Counted from the first letter of the stretch, positions 36,906-48,384 are shown. The stretch: DNA of 64,000 bases from Sodiomyces alkalinus F11 (GCF_003711515.1 NW_021167080.1:2646252-2710251), one strand, 5' to 3'. Notes: generated by a model not told the origin, from the letters alone. Made by a program: numbers and translations.

Positions 36906-38331
36906 GACGGCAACGACACAGCTCCCTCCCTGGTCGGTTGTCGCCGCAGAAGATGCCTCTGGAGCAACGTGCTTGTTCAACCACGCTTACGCTGCAGTGT
37001 GTGTAATGAGGCGGCGTATGAGCTACAGCAAGATGAGACTACATTGAAGTTATCGGTATTCGTACATAGAATGTGTCTCGGCTTGGTGCTCAAGCAAATA
37101 GCCACTACAAAGAAATCACAACAGAGTAGCGAGAGCGAATATCTACAAGTCTCGTTCACAGCCAAATGGCCCACTAAAATACACTCGATCGCCTTCGATG
37201 GAGCTATAGTGACTCAATCACAAGGTCGGTTGACACCCAATATTAATTACTAACAAACTCCCGCTCACATCGTTCACTGCTCCGAGCCATCCACCTAAGC
37301 GGTTAGCGCAGATTCCAGTGTTCTTCGGTAGCCCGGACCCTACACGTATAGTGGGTGAGCAATAATTTCGGTATATTTTAAAGATCCAGTGATTCGTTAC
37401 TTTTGCAACATAATATGGGATTTGCCCTAATAGAAAAGTATTCCCCAAAAGGTTCGAAGTATTATACTTTGGGTTATCCCGAAACTTTTGCTCACTCACT
37501 GTACCAGCATCGACATCGGGATCCACCTACGGCCGAGTGGGTCCGAGTGACGCCAGAATTTAGTACGTAACGTACCGCACCGTACCTGTACCTAATAGTA
37601 AGTGAGGCAATAATCGTACACAGTGTACAGATAAATGAGAAGAACAGGGACAGGTAGTCCTTAATGTAAATTTAATATCCTCAGGGTATATAAGCACTGA
37701 GACATCGCGAAGGAAACCCATCAAATATAAGGCTCAGTGGTAAACAGCGTCACCGCCCTAGCTCCGGTGAAACTGACTGCAAGCTTGTTCGCAACCGCCG
37801 CATCGGGGCTCGTGTGTTTAGCCACCGAGGTAAAGTCAGCCAGTCATTTTATGAGCGCCTATCAGCGGCTGTTGCGCATCCTCGTACCAGTACACTTGGC
37901 AGACGCAATTTTGCCTCTCGACAAGGAGCCCTTGACCGTACCCCCTACTTTCTCTGGACCACGAGGAACGCCTTCACCGCATCTCCATTGCCCCAACGTT
38001 TCGAAGCCGGCAGCAGAAATCGCCCCACCCCTAGTCCCCTTTCCATGCCTTGCTTCACCAAGCATCGCCAGCCATCGTACCGAGTGTCGGATCATCTTGT
38101 CTTCCGTGTCCTCCCGCACAGATTCGAGCGACGCCAACCAAAGCATCTAAAGCCAGGTCGCCTGATCACTGGTATCCAACATGACAACCGAGCAGTGAAC
38201 CATCCCATCCGAACCCCGCACCCAGACGACAAAGTTATCTCATAACCAGCATCATCCACTCAGCCCACCCATCCCATCAAGCCACTACGCATCATCCACA
38301 TCGACGTCCATATCGATAATAGAAATAGACC
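36906..38331. promoter_or_regulatory. Shared upstream region of SSU1 and cysteine dioxygenase
   Basis: 1.43 kb between two divergent starts. It contains the inverted-repeat element at 37350-37500. No other gene is recognised; a tRNA-like A-box at about 37730 has no B-box partner. Confidence 0.6.
37350..37500. mobile_element. MITE-like element, family B
   Basis: About 151 bases with imperfect terminal inverted repeats of about 25 bases. The left end reads AGTGGGTGAGCAATAATTTC. The right end, reversed, reads AGTGAGTGAGCAAAAGTTTC. Both continue with GG and then AT after one mismatch. The interior is AT-rich without an ORF. Flanks (GTAT left, GTAC right) do not give a convincing duplication. Confidence 0.7.
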
Positions 38332-39190
38332 ATGGCCATCAGCACGGTGCAGACGGTAACTTCGACGTTTGGGCGTTTCCTTCCCTCGAAGCTTCTTCTT
38401 TCGACGCAAGGGCCCAATCGATTCGATGAACTTGTGCAGGCCTTGAAGTTGGCGTTGGGTCCGTCGTCGGGCCTCGACTCGGACGACGTCGACATCGAAT
38501 ACCTGACTTCTCTGATGCGAGAGTACGGCTCGGCCGAGTCGGAGTGGTCCAGATTCGCTTTCGCCGACGCCAGCAGAGGGTACACTCGTAACCTCGTCGA
38601 CGATGGTAACGGGAAGAGCAACCTGGTGAGTCAAAAACGCGTCAAACCTCCATGGCAACAGCACCCACTCCTGGAAAAGGGTCGACCTCTGACCATGCAT
38701 GATAATAGCTTGTGCTTGTGTGGACCCCGGGCAAGGGCAGCCCTATCCACGACCACGGCAATGCACACTGCCTGATGAAAATATTGAAAGGGAACCTGAC
38801 TGAGGTTCGATATGCCTTCCCCGAAGAGGGCCGAGAGGACCCGATGAAAGTGATATCTCGCAAGACATATAAGGAGAATGACCAAGCGTACATGGCCGAC
38901 GAACTTGGGGTCCATAAAATCGTCAATGAGGGCGACAACTTTGCCGTGTCCCTACACCGTGAGTCCACGTCCCCTCTCCCTTCGCTCAGCGGTGACTGCT
39001 TGCTCTGTCGACTTCCCCAAGACAGCAAGGGTTGATTCGAAGGCTGACCTGACACTGGCCAGTATATACGCCGCCTAACGTCGCGAAGAGCGGGTGCAAC
39101 ATCTTTGACGAAACAACGGGCAAGCGTAGCCACATCTCGCAGTGCGGCTACTACTCGGCCCATGGCGTCCGACTGCCCAACGCCGTGTGA
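38332..39190 (+). CDS. cdo1: Cysteine dioxygenase
   Basis: Three exons (38332-38625, 38709-38958, 39063-39190) give 223 residues. The cupin iron site is visible: HDH (His 113, His 115) in GSPIHDHGNAHCLMKIL, and the third His 181 in VSLHLYTPPN. Cys 120, five residues after His 115, matches the Cys that forms the Cys-Tyr cross-link in animal enzymes, and GYYSAHG offers the Tyr region. It oxidises cysteine to cysteine sulfinate with O2 in the cytosol; sulfinate then yields sulfite. It diverges from the sulfite exporter SSU1, so the two genes can form a detoxification pair. Confidence 0.94.
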
Positions 39191-39930
39191 GGACATTTCG
39201 TATCGTCGGCCGTCCGTCCTTTGTAATGTTCCATGAGGCGTTGATATGGGCTCGTTTTGTTTGGCTTTGAAAGGGCTCTCTCTTCGTTTGGAACCCAGTC
39301 CCGGCCCACGAAATGCCTGGTTAGCAAAATCTCCTGTTTGGTCGAGTTTATCGCATTAATCAGCATAGTGGGCGATGTATCGGCAGCGGGGGCTGAGCTC
39401 AACCTCGCCAGCTTTCCGCGCCGGTCTTCATGGGTATTTCCTGAGATAGAGATCATGAGAAATATTGGTTTAAATCATTTAGAAAGCCACGACATGACGT
39501 TGCAGGGGGAAAAGAGCCGCCTGGGGGGGGGCACCCTTCCCTTTTCTTCACGGGCTCTCAGAGCAATGTCTAGGTCACGTGAAATGTCGCGATTTTGCAA
39601 TCCGTTTTCATTGGGTTCCAAGTGTGGGTCGTCCAATGGCGTGCTCCAACTTTGGGACGAATGGTACACAAATTCCACGTGACATCCCGCACTTTCGCTT
39701 AGATGACCCCTGGCCTTTACCCCTGTTGCAGGTGCCCTACGTACCTAACGTAGCGCATTGAATCCACTTCGCGAACGGCAGACACGCGGCACACTCGCGT
39801 TTGGGATCAGGAACGCAGCAACTACTATCCCTTTGGGTAGCATCGAGAAGTAGGTATTATTGACATTCCTCTTCAGTCAGTGTAGGGAGTTTTCCCAAGA
39901 AGAAACCCGTGGCATAGCGGCCTGCACAAG
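39191..39930. other. Intergenic region
   Basis: 740 bases between cysteine dioxygenase and the RAD5-like gene. It includes a G8 run at about 39522. No gene is seen; it presumably carries the downstream promoter. Confidence 0.5.
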
Positions 39931-42900
39931 ATGCCACCTTCCAAACGTTCCTACATCGACTTAACAGGCCACGTCGAGCATGACCAGGCTGCTGGCCCTG
40001 TGCCAAAGCGGCTTGCGTCGTCGTCGTCGTCGTCGGGTGGATATGGATACTCCCCGTACTCCCCGTACTCCCCGTACTCTGGTTCTATGCCTACCTATTC
40101 TGGCCCGAGTCGAGCGACCGCCCCCGGATCTTCGTTCAGTACTCCCCATCGTCCGGCCCAGAAATATGATTTGAATACGCTCCTGACTCAGGACTGGGAC
40201 GACCTGGAAGTTATCGACTTGACCCGGGACGCCGATCCTGTTCCAAGAGGAAGCCGCCCAAAAGAAGACGTCCCAAAAGAACTTTACGGATCACTTGGTA
40301 TGGCCCTACTAGATGCAGATGGTGCGATCCTAAATCTAAAGCTGACTATCATGGATCAGACACCAAGATCGTTGGTGTTCGGTTCTACAACGGCTATGCT
40401 TCCCCGGGCGAATTCGTTCTCTTGGAAAGAGAACCAACGAATCCGGTGAGTTCTTTGTCTTCAGCAGGACCCCTTTCTGCTTTGGCTTCCGGTGGCTTCC
40501 CTCGCCACATCCGCTAACATAGAAGATGGTAGTATGATCCGAATGCCATCCGGGTCCATAGCGTCTTCAATCTCCAGATGGGACACCTGCCGCGCCCCGT
40601 GGCCACAAAGTTAGCTCCTTATATGGTTGGTCTCCTACCCGGATCTTACAATTTCGCAGTTGCTCACGCGTCAACCACAGGATCGAGGGGATATATCTGT
40701 CGAGGGAGTCTTGACAGGTGAAAAGACCTTCTACGACTGCCCCGTCAAACTCAACCTGTACGGGCCCAACGATCGGCCCTCCAGAATCGCTCTCGAGGTC
40801 GCTCTTAAAAGGGATCAACTTCTCGCCCCAAAGGAACTTCAGCGGACCAGGACCGAGGCGGAAGCTCGGAGAGCCCCGAAGCCTCCCACCAGACCCGCAG
40901 GCAGGTCAACCGACTTTGGAACCGACTTTGGAACCGACTTTGGAACCGACTTTGGGTCCAGCTTTGGATCCAGCTTCGGATCCAGCTTCGGATCCAGCTT
41001 TGGTGCCGACCAGCTACGACAATTCGGAATTTCTATGGCTGATCTCTTAGAGGTGACCGAAGCCGTTGAGCTTCCACGACAAGATGCTATCAAATCCCTC
41101 GCTATGAGCGAGAAGGAGCTAGAAAAGATGCCCATGGCAGACCAGCCCGAGAAGATGAAAGCTCAACTTCTTCCTTACCAGCTACAGGTACGTCTCCTTG
41201 ACAATGGCCCAGGCGTTGGTCGACTCTCGCTGTGGTAAAAAAGAAAACAAAACTTTGCGTAGATGCATCACTGACGACTCTGTCCCAGGGCTTGGCGTGG
41301 ATGATGTCGAAGGAAAAGCCACAGCTGCCCAAAAAGGGCTCGGACGATTCTGTTCAGCTGTGGAAATGGCATCCGGCAGGGCGTGGAATGATCAACATCG
41401 CAACAAACCACTTCAGTCCCGGACAGGCCAAGCTGCTATCCGGCGGCATCTTGGCAGACGATATGGGTCTGGGAAAGACAATCCAGGTCATCAGCCTAAT
41501 CGTAGGCACCGCCGGATCGGGTCCGACTTTGATTGTGGCGCCCGTAAGTGTCATGAGCAACTGGCGGCAGCAGATCCAGAGACATGTTGCCAAGGAACAT
41601 CTCCCGAGCGTGCTCGTGTACCACACCTCGGCTGGACCGTTGACGAAAGGCCTGGGCAAATACGACGTTGTCATCACCAGCTATGGCAAGTTGACCAGAG
41701 AGAAGGACTCCCGCACCGGCCCTTTGATGTCCGTCAAATGGAGACGCGTAGTGCTGGACGAGGGCCATACCATTCGGAACGCGAAGACAAACGTGGCTCA
41801 AGCGGCTTGTCAACTGACCGCCACGTCCCGTTGGGTGCTCACCGGGACTCCCATGTAAAGACTTCCCTTGCCCTGTAGGGGCTGTGAATGAGAATCTCTG
41901 TACTCTGGCTAACGCACAGTCCCAGAATCAACACCGTCAAAGACCTGCAGTCGATGTTGGCATTCCTCCGTATGACAGGAGGCATTGAGAAGCCGCCGGT
42001 CTTCAACAGCATCATAGCCCGGCCACTGTCCCATGGCAGGCCCGTGGCAGAGGCTCTACTCCAGAACATCATGGGCGATCTTTGTCTTAGACGCCATAAG
42101 GAGATGGACTTCGTCGACTTGAAGCTTCCTCCCAAGACCGAATACGTGCATCGTATCGCCTTCAGGCCCGACGAGAAGGTTCGGTATGAGACGTTGCTGT
42201 AAGAGATGCCGCTGTCAAGCATATTTGGATGATCAAACTAACAGGAAGCAGCGACGAGGCCAAATTCATGCTGAACAAGTTCCGCAACCACCAAGTCGAA
42301 TTCTCTGGCGTTCTCGAACGTTTGCTGCGTCTTCGCCAAATGTAGTAAAAATCCCACCCTTCAAGGGAAGAAAAACCCCTATTCTGACAGGAAATATAGG
42401 TGCAATCATTGGACACTCTGTCGAAAGAAGTTCGACGAGCTCATGGAGCAACTTGACGGTGAAGAAGTCGTCGCCCTGAATAGCAAGAACACGGCCATTC
42501 TGCAAGAGGCCCTCCAGGTCTTTATTGAAACCCAGGAAGACTGTCCTGTTTGCTTTGAACCTCTCACTGCGCCGGTCATCACGCACTGCAAGCACGTCTA
42601 CTGCCGGCCATGCATCACACGCGTCATCGAGGTTCAAGGCAAATGCCCGATGTGTCGCAACGCGCTCAGCGAGGCAGACTTGGTTGAACCTGCTCCTGAA
42701 GTGAGTGAACTAGACGAGGATTTCGACGGGGACACCAAGAGCTCCAAAACGGAGGCGCTGCTCAAGATTCTCGAGGCGACTTGCAAAGATCCGCGGTCCA
42801 AGGTAGTCATCTTCTCGCAGTGGACTTCCTTTCTCAACATCATCCAGGCGCAGGTGACCGAGGCGGGCTATAAGTACACCCGTATCGATGGGACCATGAA

Positions 42901-43261
42901 GACGGAGATGCGGGACGCCGCCATTACAGCTCTCGACGAAGACCCCGAGACCAGGATCATGCTAGCCAGCTTGTCGGTCTGCAGCGTCGGGCTCAACCTC
43001 GTGTCGGCGGACACGGTCATTCTCGCCGATAGCTGGTGGGCGCCCGCCATCGAGGATCAGGCGGTGGACCGGGTGCATCGACTGGGCCAGACGCGGCCGA
43101 CCAAGATTTGGAGGCTCGTCATGGAGGAGTCCGTCGAGGAGCGCGTCCTTGACGTTCAGGCCAAGAAGCGAGAGCTCGTTAGCAAAGCCTTCCAGGAGAA
43201 AGCCAAGGGAAAGAAGACGCAAGTAACTCGGATGGATGATGTTGTCAAGCTTCTATCTTAA
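39931..43261 (+). CDS. RAD5/HLTF-like SNF2 ATPase with HIRAN and RING domains
   Basis: Eight exons (39931-40297, 40360-40445, 40533-40625, 40681-41187, 41289-41854, 41926-42198, 42249-42341, 42400-43261) give 948 residues. Order: a Ser/Tyr-rich N-terminus; a HIRAN domain (about 122-200, VGVRFYNGYASPGEFVLLER and YDPNAIRV); a tandem TDFG/SSFG repeat; an SNF2 ATPase with DDMGLGKT (about 402), motif DEGH and LTGTP; a C3HC4 RING (about 709-745, CPVCFEPL to CPMC) set inside the helicase; then the C lobe with DRVHRLGQTRPTKIWR. Relatives polyubiquitinate PCNA and reverse stalled forks. The ATG|gttggt donor of exon 3 and the AAG acceptor before exon 7 are non-standard but needed for phase. Confidence 0.9.
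40909..41004 (+). repeat. Eight 12-base coding repeats (TDFG x4, SSFG x4)
   Basis: Perfect or near-perfect 12-mers, ACCGACTTTGGA four times then TCCAGCTTTGGA-like four times, in frame in the RAD5-like gene between the HIRAN domain and the ATPase. Confidence 0.95.
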
Positions 43262-43706
43262 GGCTTTTGTTTCGGCGCCATTTCTCGAGGCATTCTGGGA
43301 TTATGGGGAGGGTCTGCTTGGGCGTTTTTATGGGACGGACTACACCCATTAATAGCTTAATAGTGGCTTGGTCTCGATGGTAGACATAGATTTACTCTAG
43401 AGTAAACAGGGAGCGCGAGTGAACTGGCCGCAGACACGGGAGCGAGGAGACGACATTCGTGTCGGGTCGATTATCCATGGAGACAGGAGTACAGGCGCGG
43501 GACAAACGGATATTACATGAACCTAATAAAACCAGTTGAATCTCTAAATGAGAAAGGATGTGACTCGTTGCAGTTTGTATTTGCTAACGTTTTTTTTTTG
43601 GATACTCAAACGGTGATCCCCAGATCAATCATGATGATGCTTCGGTAGTGAGGCATGGTACAGCGATTCCTGGAAGAAAACATGAACCTTTCGATTATTA
43701 TCGAAC
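43262..43706. other. Convergent 3' region
   Basis: 445 bases between convergent stops of the RAD5-like and LPMO genes. It holds a T9 run near 43590. No gene is seen. Confidence 0.5.
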
Positions 43707-45253
43707 TTATTGTTTGACCTGCCCAGGACCCTGTCGACAGTAACCAAAGGCAGACTGACAGCCGCAACCGCAATGACGAGTACGCTGGCCACATTGGCCC
43801 CGGCGCGAGCAGCAGTTGCCGAAGCTGCTGCCGATACAGGTGTAGCCCGTGTTCCCGCCGCAGCTGCCGTCCGGGGAGACAGCCAAGCGTGGACGGTCGC
43901 CGTTGTCGTCGTCGACATCACCGAGACCCTCCCCGGCTTCTGAACCCGGAGACGGGCCCTCGTCGGGATCAAAGGCGCCGGCGCCCCTATTCACGGCAGC
44001 CGGGATATGGCCGGGGGGTTCGGGGCCCATCTCAGTGAGCTCTACCTCGGGGGGGCCTTCGAAGTCACGCGCGCCACAGCGGTCTTGGATGGCGTGGCAC
44101 AGCAGCTTGTTCCACTGGTCACAATTCTTGACGCCGGTTGCCGGGGCGGGGTTGTAACAGGCGCTGCCCTGCGCAAAGCATTCCTCTACGGCGGCCCAGC
44201 ACCCCGAGCTGTCCGAGTAGGGCTCGATGGGGCGGCCACACCAATTTCCGTTCTTGAGGAGGCAGTCGGAGGGGATGGCGCCGTCGATGGCCGAAGAGGA
44301 CGAGGATGAGAGGGACAGCTCAGATGCCGCCATGTTGGATCTAGCGCGCGGGGAGTAGGGTTCCGGGCCGGGGATGGTGTAGGGGAACTCCGGGTTGTAG
44401 ATGTTGAAGTTGTTCCCTGGTTCCAACCCGTCGAGGTGGCCAGGAATGTCAACTTGGTATTGGAATGGGATGTTAAGGGAGCCTCGGGGTCCGTTTTCGA
44501 CGTAGATCTGGGCGCATCCGAGATAATACTCGGGGATGCCCTTGCTATAGGCCTGGTGTAGGGCGAGGAGCTCGGGACGGACAAGGTAATAGCCAGCAGG
44601 GAGACCGGACGGCAGCTCAACGGAGAGCAAGCCGCGATTGTTGATGAGTTTTTCGGTGCTGTAGATCGGTTAATACGATCAAAGACCAAGACGAATGCAC
44701 AGCAAAGTTTGGAAGAAGAGGAGGAAGCAGGGCATGAATGCAGGGGAACCGTACCACCAGAGTTCTTCGTCCTCATCATAACCCTCGTGCCAGATTTTGA
44801 ACCAACCAGGGCCAGCGGCACGGTTCGTCAATATGTCGGACACAGGTTTGACGTATACAGAGCAAGGACCGCGGTGCGAAGGATCAATAGCACCGGGCTC
44901 ACGGGCGTCGGGCCAGGTACGGAACTCGAAAGTAAGGGTAGCACCCGCGGAGGAAGGGCAAGTGAAGTTCGCCCCATGGGTGCCGTCAAATCCTAGTCGA
45001 CGATTAACATGGACTGGCTCATTCATTGCATGTTAGGCGAGTGTTTCTGGGGTGAGACGTTACCACAGGCCATGTCATCGCTGGTCACGTCGGTGATGGG
45101 GTTGGTGGAAGGGCGAGTATCCAGGGGCACTCGGATGCAAGTGCCGTCGCCCTGAGATTCTCCATCGATATAGAATCGAGAAAAGATTGTGTGGGCGAAG
45201 CTGACGGGAGCTAAAGCGAGCGCCAGGCTCGCAACAAAGGCAATGGATTTCAT
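43707..45253 (-). CDS. AA9 lytic polysaccharide monooxygenase with C-terminal CBM18-like module
   Basis: Three exons (45253-45064, 44992-44758, 44658-43707) give 458 residues. A 20-residue signal peptide ends ..SFA and is followed at once by His 21, which becomes the N-terminal copper ligand. The second His is in DPSHRGPC (about 103), and the axial Tyr is in EYYLGCAQIYVENG. After the catalytic domain come a Ser-rich linker, a Cys-rich segment (CLLKNGNWCG..CWAAVEECF) and an acidic linker. The last 50 residues are hevein-like (CGGNTGYTCIGSSFGNCC..), fitting a CBM18 chitin-binding module. The enzyme would be secreted to cut cellulose or related glycans oxidatively; the chitin module is uncommon on AA9. 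The donor of intron 2 must be GTGGTA (44757) to keep phase. Confidence 0.9.
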
Positions 45254-46942
45254 GTTGGTACAGATATGTAGTTGGTGTGGTTTCTTCGTGCGTCGGGTTC
45301 GAGCTCTGGGCTGAATGGAGTAGAAGGAGTGTTCAACAGGTAGGTTGTTGTTCTGCGTCTAGAAAACACTTGACTAGACGAACGGGGCAATGGAAGAATA
45401 AATGAGTGAATGAACGAAAGTGCCTGGCTGGCTGAAGCAAGGAGATGACCGAAGTCGAATGAATGATAGTCTCCCAAGCCGAGAGCAGACAGCTCGACAA
45501 AGAGATCGAAGGACACGATGGCCTCGAGAGATTACCAAGGTCCATTCCTTCCCCGTACGTCTCCTGAATTCACAGATCCGGGACTAGATGAGTATACGAC
45601 CGCGTCCCATGCCGACCTACCAATGGAGGGTCGCACAAGGCGTTATCCTCGAGTCGAGCACAAAGGACTTACATGGCATTCGACATGAGACGGTGGACCT
45701 ATGATGACTTTGTAACGCATTCTGCCGCGGGGAGGAGCAGTATAACGGTATTGTTTTTCTATTTCCGGCGTGAAGATATAAAAGAGACTCGTGGAATCGT
45801 CCCCGAATTCCGGGACAGGGCAAAAGAGACGAGTAGTTGTAGAAGAGGTAGCCAAGCGCGGTGTTGACCGTCCTGGAAGTACTTTGGCCTTTAAAGAAGC
45901 CCAAAGCAAGACAGAATGAAACGGACCGGACCAGGCCAGTGGATAGGCGTCGGTGATCGGCCGAAGCAAACGCGATGGTTCAGGGGTTCATTCAGCTGGA
46001 GTGAGTGAGTTGAATGGTGCGTGTAATGCGATCGTGGTTGGATGATTGGCGAATGATTGTCTTTACCTGCAACGTGAGATCCCGACCCCTTTTCTTGGGT
46101 AACCCCCAGAGGCAACCCGGGACTCCCGTTGCTCGCATAGGCATCGTTGCTTTTTCGTCATCAATCCCCATTATTCCACGCCGAACGAGAACCTCGAATC
46201 GATCCTTAAACTGGAGTGAGACGTCTAATAGGTCACTAATAGGCACCCGTAGCAAATGAGATGCGAGTCGCTACCCCTGTCTCATGCACCAGTGAGAAGC
46301 GCATGCAACGCAACCGCCAGTCACGACTTGCTATACAGTAGCCCCAAAACGACAACTCAGGGGTTGAACTTCTGAATGCTTCGCGTAGTGGAGGCGATGC
46401 GTTGCCTAAGGACGCTAATGTTGAGCTTCAGTCATGTAAATGCCCTTCAAAGGATGTTGTTCTGACCCTCTGCCGTGTTAATCGTTGATGCATGCGCATC
46501 CTGCGAGGGGCCGCGCGAAGCAAACAATAACAAGATACCTCTGTTACCCCCTTCACGCTGCCAATGGCTCAAACTCGAAGCCAGAGAGCCCGTCTCAGGG
46601 GAACGGCAGATAGCAGACGCGGATCAGCGGTGAAGAGAGAGCGGGGATTACGTATATTTTCATGGAACCGCGACTCCATCCCTACACGAATTGGCCTAGC
46701 CGAAAGACCGACGGTCATAGCTGATCGATCGAGCTGACCAGAACAGGTGTGGTCACATATACAGCAGTAAATTCTTTTATACACCGGTCCATGCCGAAGC
46801 CAAATGACCACCACGTCTCCTCACAGGCATTTTCCCTGGTCCCCGACTCTGCTTCAAATAATTGAGATGTATTTCCCGTGAAAATGGGTTACTTTTGGTA
46901 CACAGTATAGTACACTTGCGCCTCGGGCGTGGGGGGTTATCT
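45254..46942. other. Intergenic region, LPMO upstream / HSP10 downstream
   Basis: 1.7 kb. No frame resembles a known protein. The bases nearest 45254 presumably carry the LPMO promoter. Confidence 0.5.
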
Positions 46943-47713
46943 TTACTCGTTAATCCTGGCCAGGATCCTATAGCAATGTAGTCAGCCACCCGTGCAAAGA
47001 CGAAGCAAACATGCCAAGCAAGGTATGCGGCGGGAAGAACCCGGAGGGTACTTACTCGCTATCCCGGAAGAGGTGGTACTCCTCCTCGCCAACCTTGACG
47101 GGGGAACCGCCGTACTATCTCGTGTGTTAGCCATTGCCATTCCATCCTCTTGTCATTGCGCTCGCTCGCTCCTCTGCCCTGTTGCGAAGCGGACGAAACT
47201 TGACAAGATCCGTCCACCGAGTAACAAGACCAAAGAGAGACAAAGAGAGAAAGGGGGGGGGATGGGAGAACGCAGGGCAAATCATACCTGAGGGATCAGG
47301 ACGCGGTCACCAGACGTGACGCCCATCGGTAGCCGCTTGCCGTCCTTGTCGAGGGCACCGGGGCCGACAGCGAGGACACGGCCCTCGTTGAGCTCCTTGA
47401 CGCTGGACTCGGGGAGGAAGATTCCGCTGGCCGTCTTGGCCTCGGCCTTGACGCGCTGAATCAGGACGCGGTCCAGGAGCGGGACGAGGGAGCGGATCGA
47501 GCGGATGGAAGTGGCCTGCGCCGCATTGACGGTTAGTAACATGGCATTGTCATTTTCTTGTTCCTTGTAGGAAAGCCTCGCGATTCGATACCGCCGACTT
47601 TGGGGGAGGGGAGAAAGTTGTTGTTCTACAAGAGCTGGGCCCCCGGGAAGGAAGAAGAAAAAGGAGGTGATTGGCTCTGTAGAAACGGTGACGTGGGTGG
47701 TTGGACTCACCAT
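46943..47713 (-). CDS. hsp10: Mitochondrial chaperonin Hsp10 (GroES type)
   Basis: Four coding exons (47713-47711, 47515-47288, 47114-47056, 46967-46943) give 104 residues, the standard size. The first coding exon is the ATG alone, followed directly by donor GTGAGT; a good branch site (TACTAAC) precedes the acceptor. The protein reads LVPLLDRVLIQR at the start, then the mobile loop KTASGIFLPESS, then GDRVLIPQYGGSPVKV, and ends ILARINE. It forms a seven-subunit lid on Hsp60 in the mitochondrial matrix. A two-unit heat-shock-like element lies about 190 bases upstream. Confidence 0.96.
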
Positions 47714-47901
47714 TGCGACGGATGTAAATGGGTGGGTGTGTGGTGTTTTGGTGGGTAGTTGTACAGGAAGACACGAGCGAGAAAAGAAGAGACGCTTGGT
47801 AGAAATATGAGCAGAGTGTGTGGTTGACGGAGGGAAGATTTGAAGGTCGGAGAACGAGCTTTCTTGGGTTGCTGAAGCTATTCGAGCTGGTTTCCAAGAG
47901 C

Positions 47902-47909
47902 TTCCAGAA
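47902..47909. promoter_or_regulatory. Possible heat-shock element (TTCnnGAA)
   Basis: TTCCAGAA, one inverted pair of the HSF recognition unit, lies about 190 bases upstream of the HSP10 start. Flanking third units are imperfect, so this is only suggestive. Confidence 0.3.
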
Positions 47910-48218
47910 TATCCATCGGTCCAGCAATTTTTTTGGCCCGAGCGGTCAGCCATTTTTCCGAGGTCCGGTATTGGGCAAAACAACATTGCTTACGAAATAC
48001 CGATATCAAGTACGATGGAGTATCCACTTACCGTTTTGGGCCATATAAGGTACCTAAGGTATACGGTCCAAGCAACGATACCTCCATCCTACGAAGTACA
48101 CCTAGGTAGTTGTAAGACGCGTTTAGAACATGGCATGTATCGTTGGACAATTCAAAATAGGTAAATTTTAGTCTAAAGTTACGCTGTGACAAGAAATAAC
48201 AAAAGACAAACGCTCTGT

Positions 48219-48384
48219 CTACCTACCCGGGAGGGGTGGTTTCTAGGTCAGAGCTTGGACAGAGACTTTTGCTCTGACCAGAGCCAGGACAGAGAAATTT
48301 CTGTCGACATGATGTTCTAAGACTGTTAACAGATTGACCAGTTATCGGGCTCTGTCCTAAACCCCCCCAAACCCGGGTAGGTAG
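48219..48384. mobile_element. MITE-like element, family A copy 2
   Basis: About 166 bases with terminal inverted repeats: CTACCTACCCGGG at the left end and CCCGGGTAGGTAG at the right, extending inward to TAGGTCAGAGC and its complement-like GGGCTCTGTCCTA. It shares many blocks with 32673-32840 in the same order and orientation. There is no ORF. It lies about 500 bases upstream of the HSP10 start. Confidence 0.78.

Noticed and set aside
37725..37760. tRNA-like A-box (GGCTCAGTGGTAAA)
   Set aside because: No B-box or matching acceptor stem downstream.
47902..47909. A full three-unit heat-shock element at HSP10
   Set aside because: Only one inverted pair is perfect; neighbouring units do not match, so only a weak site is listed.
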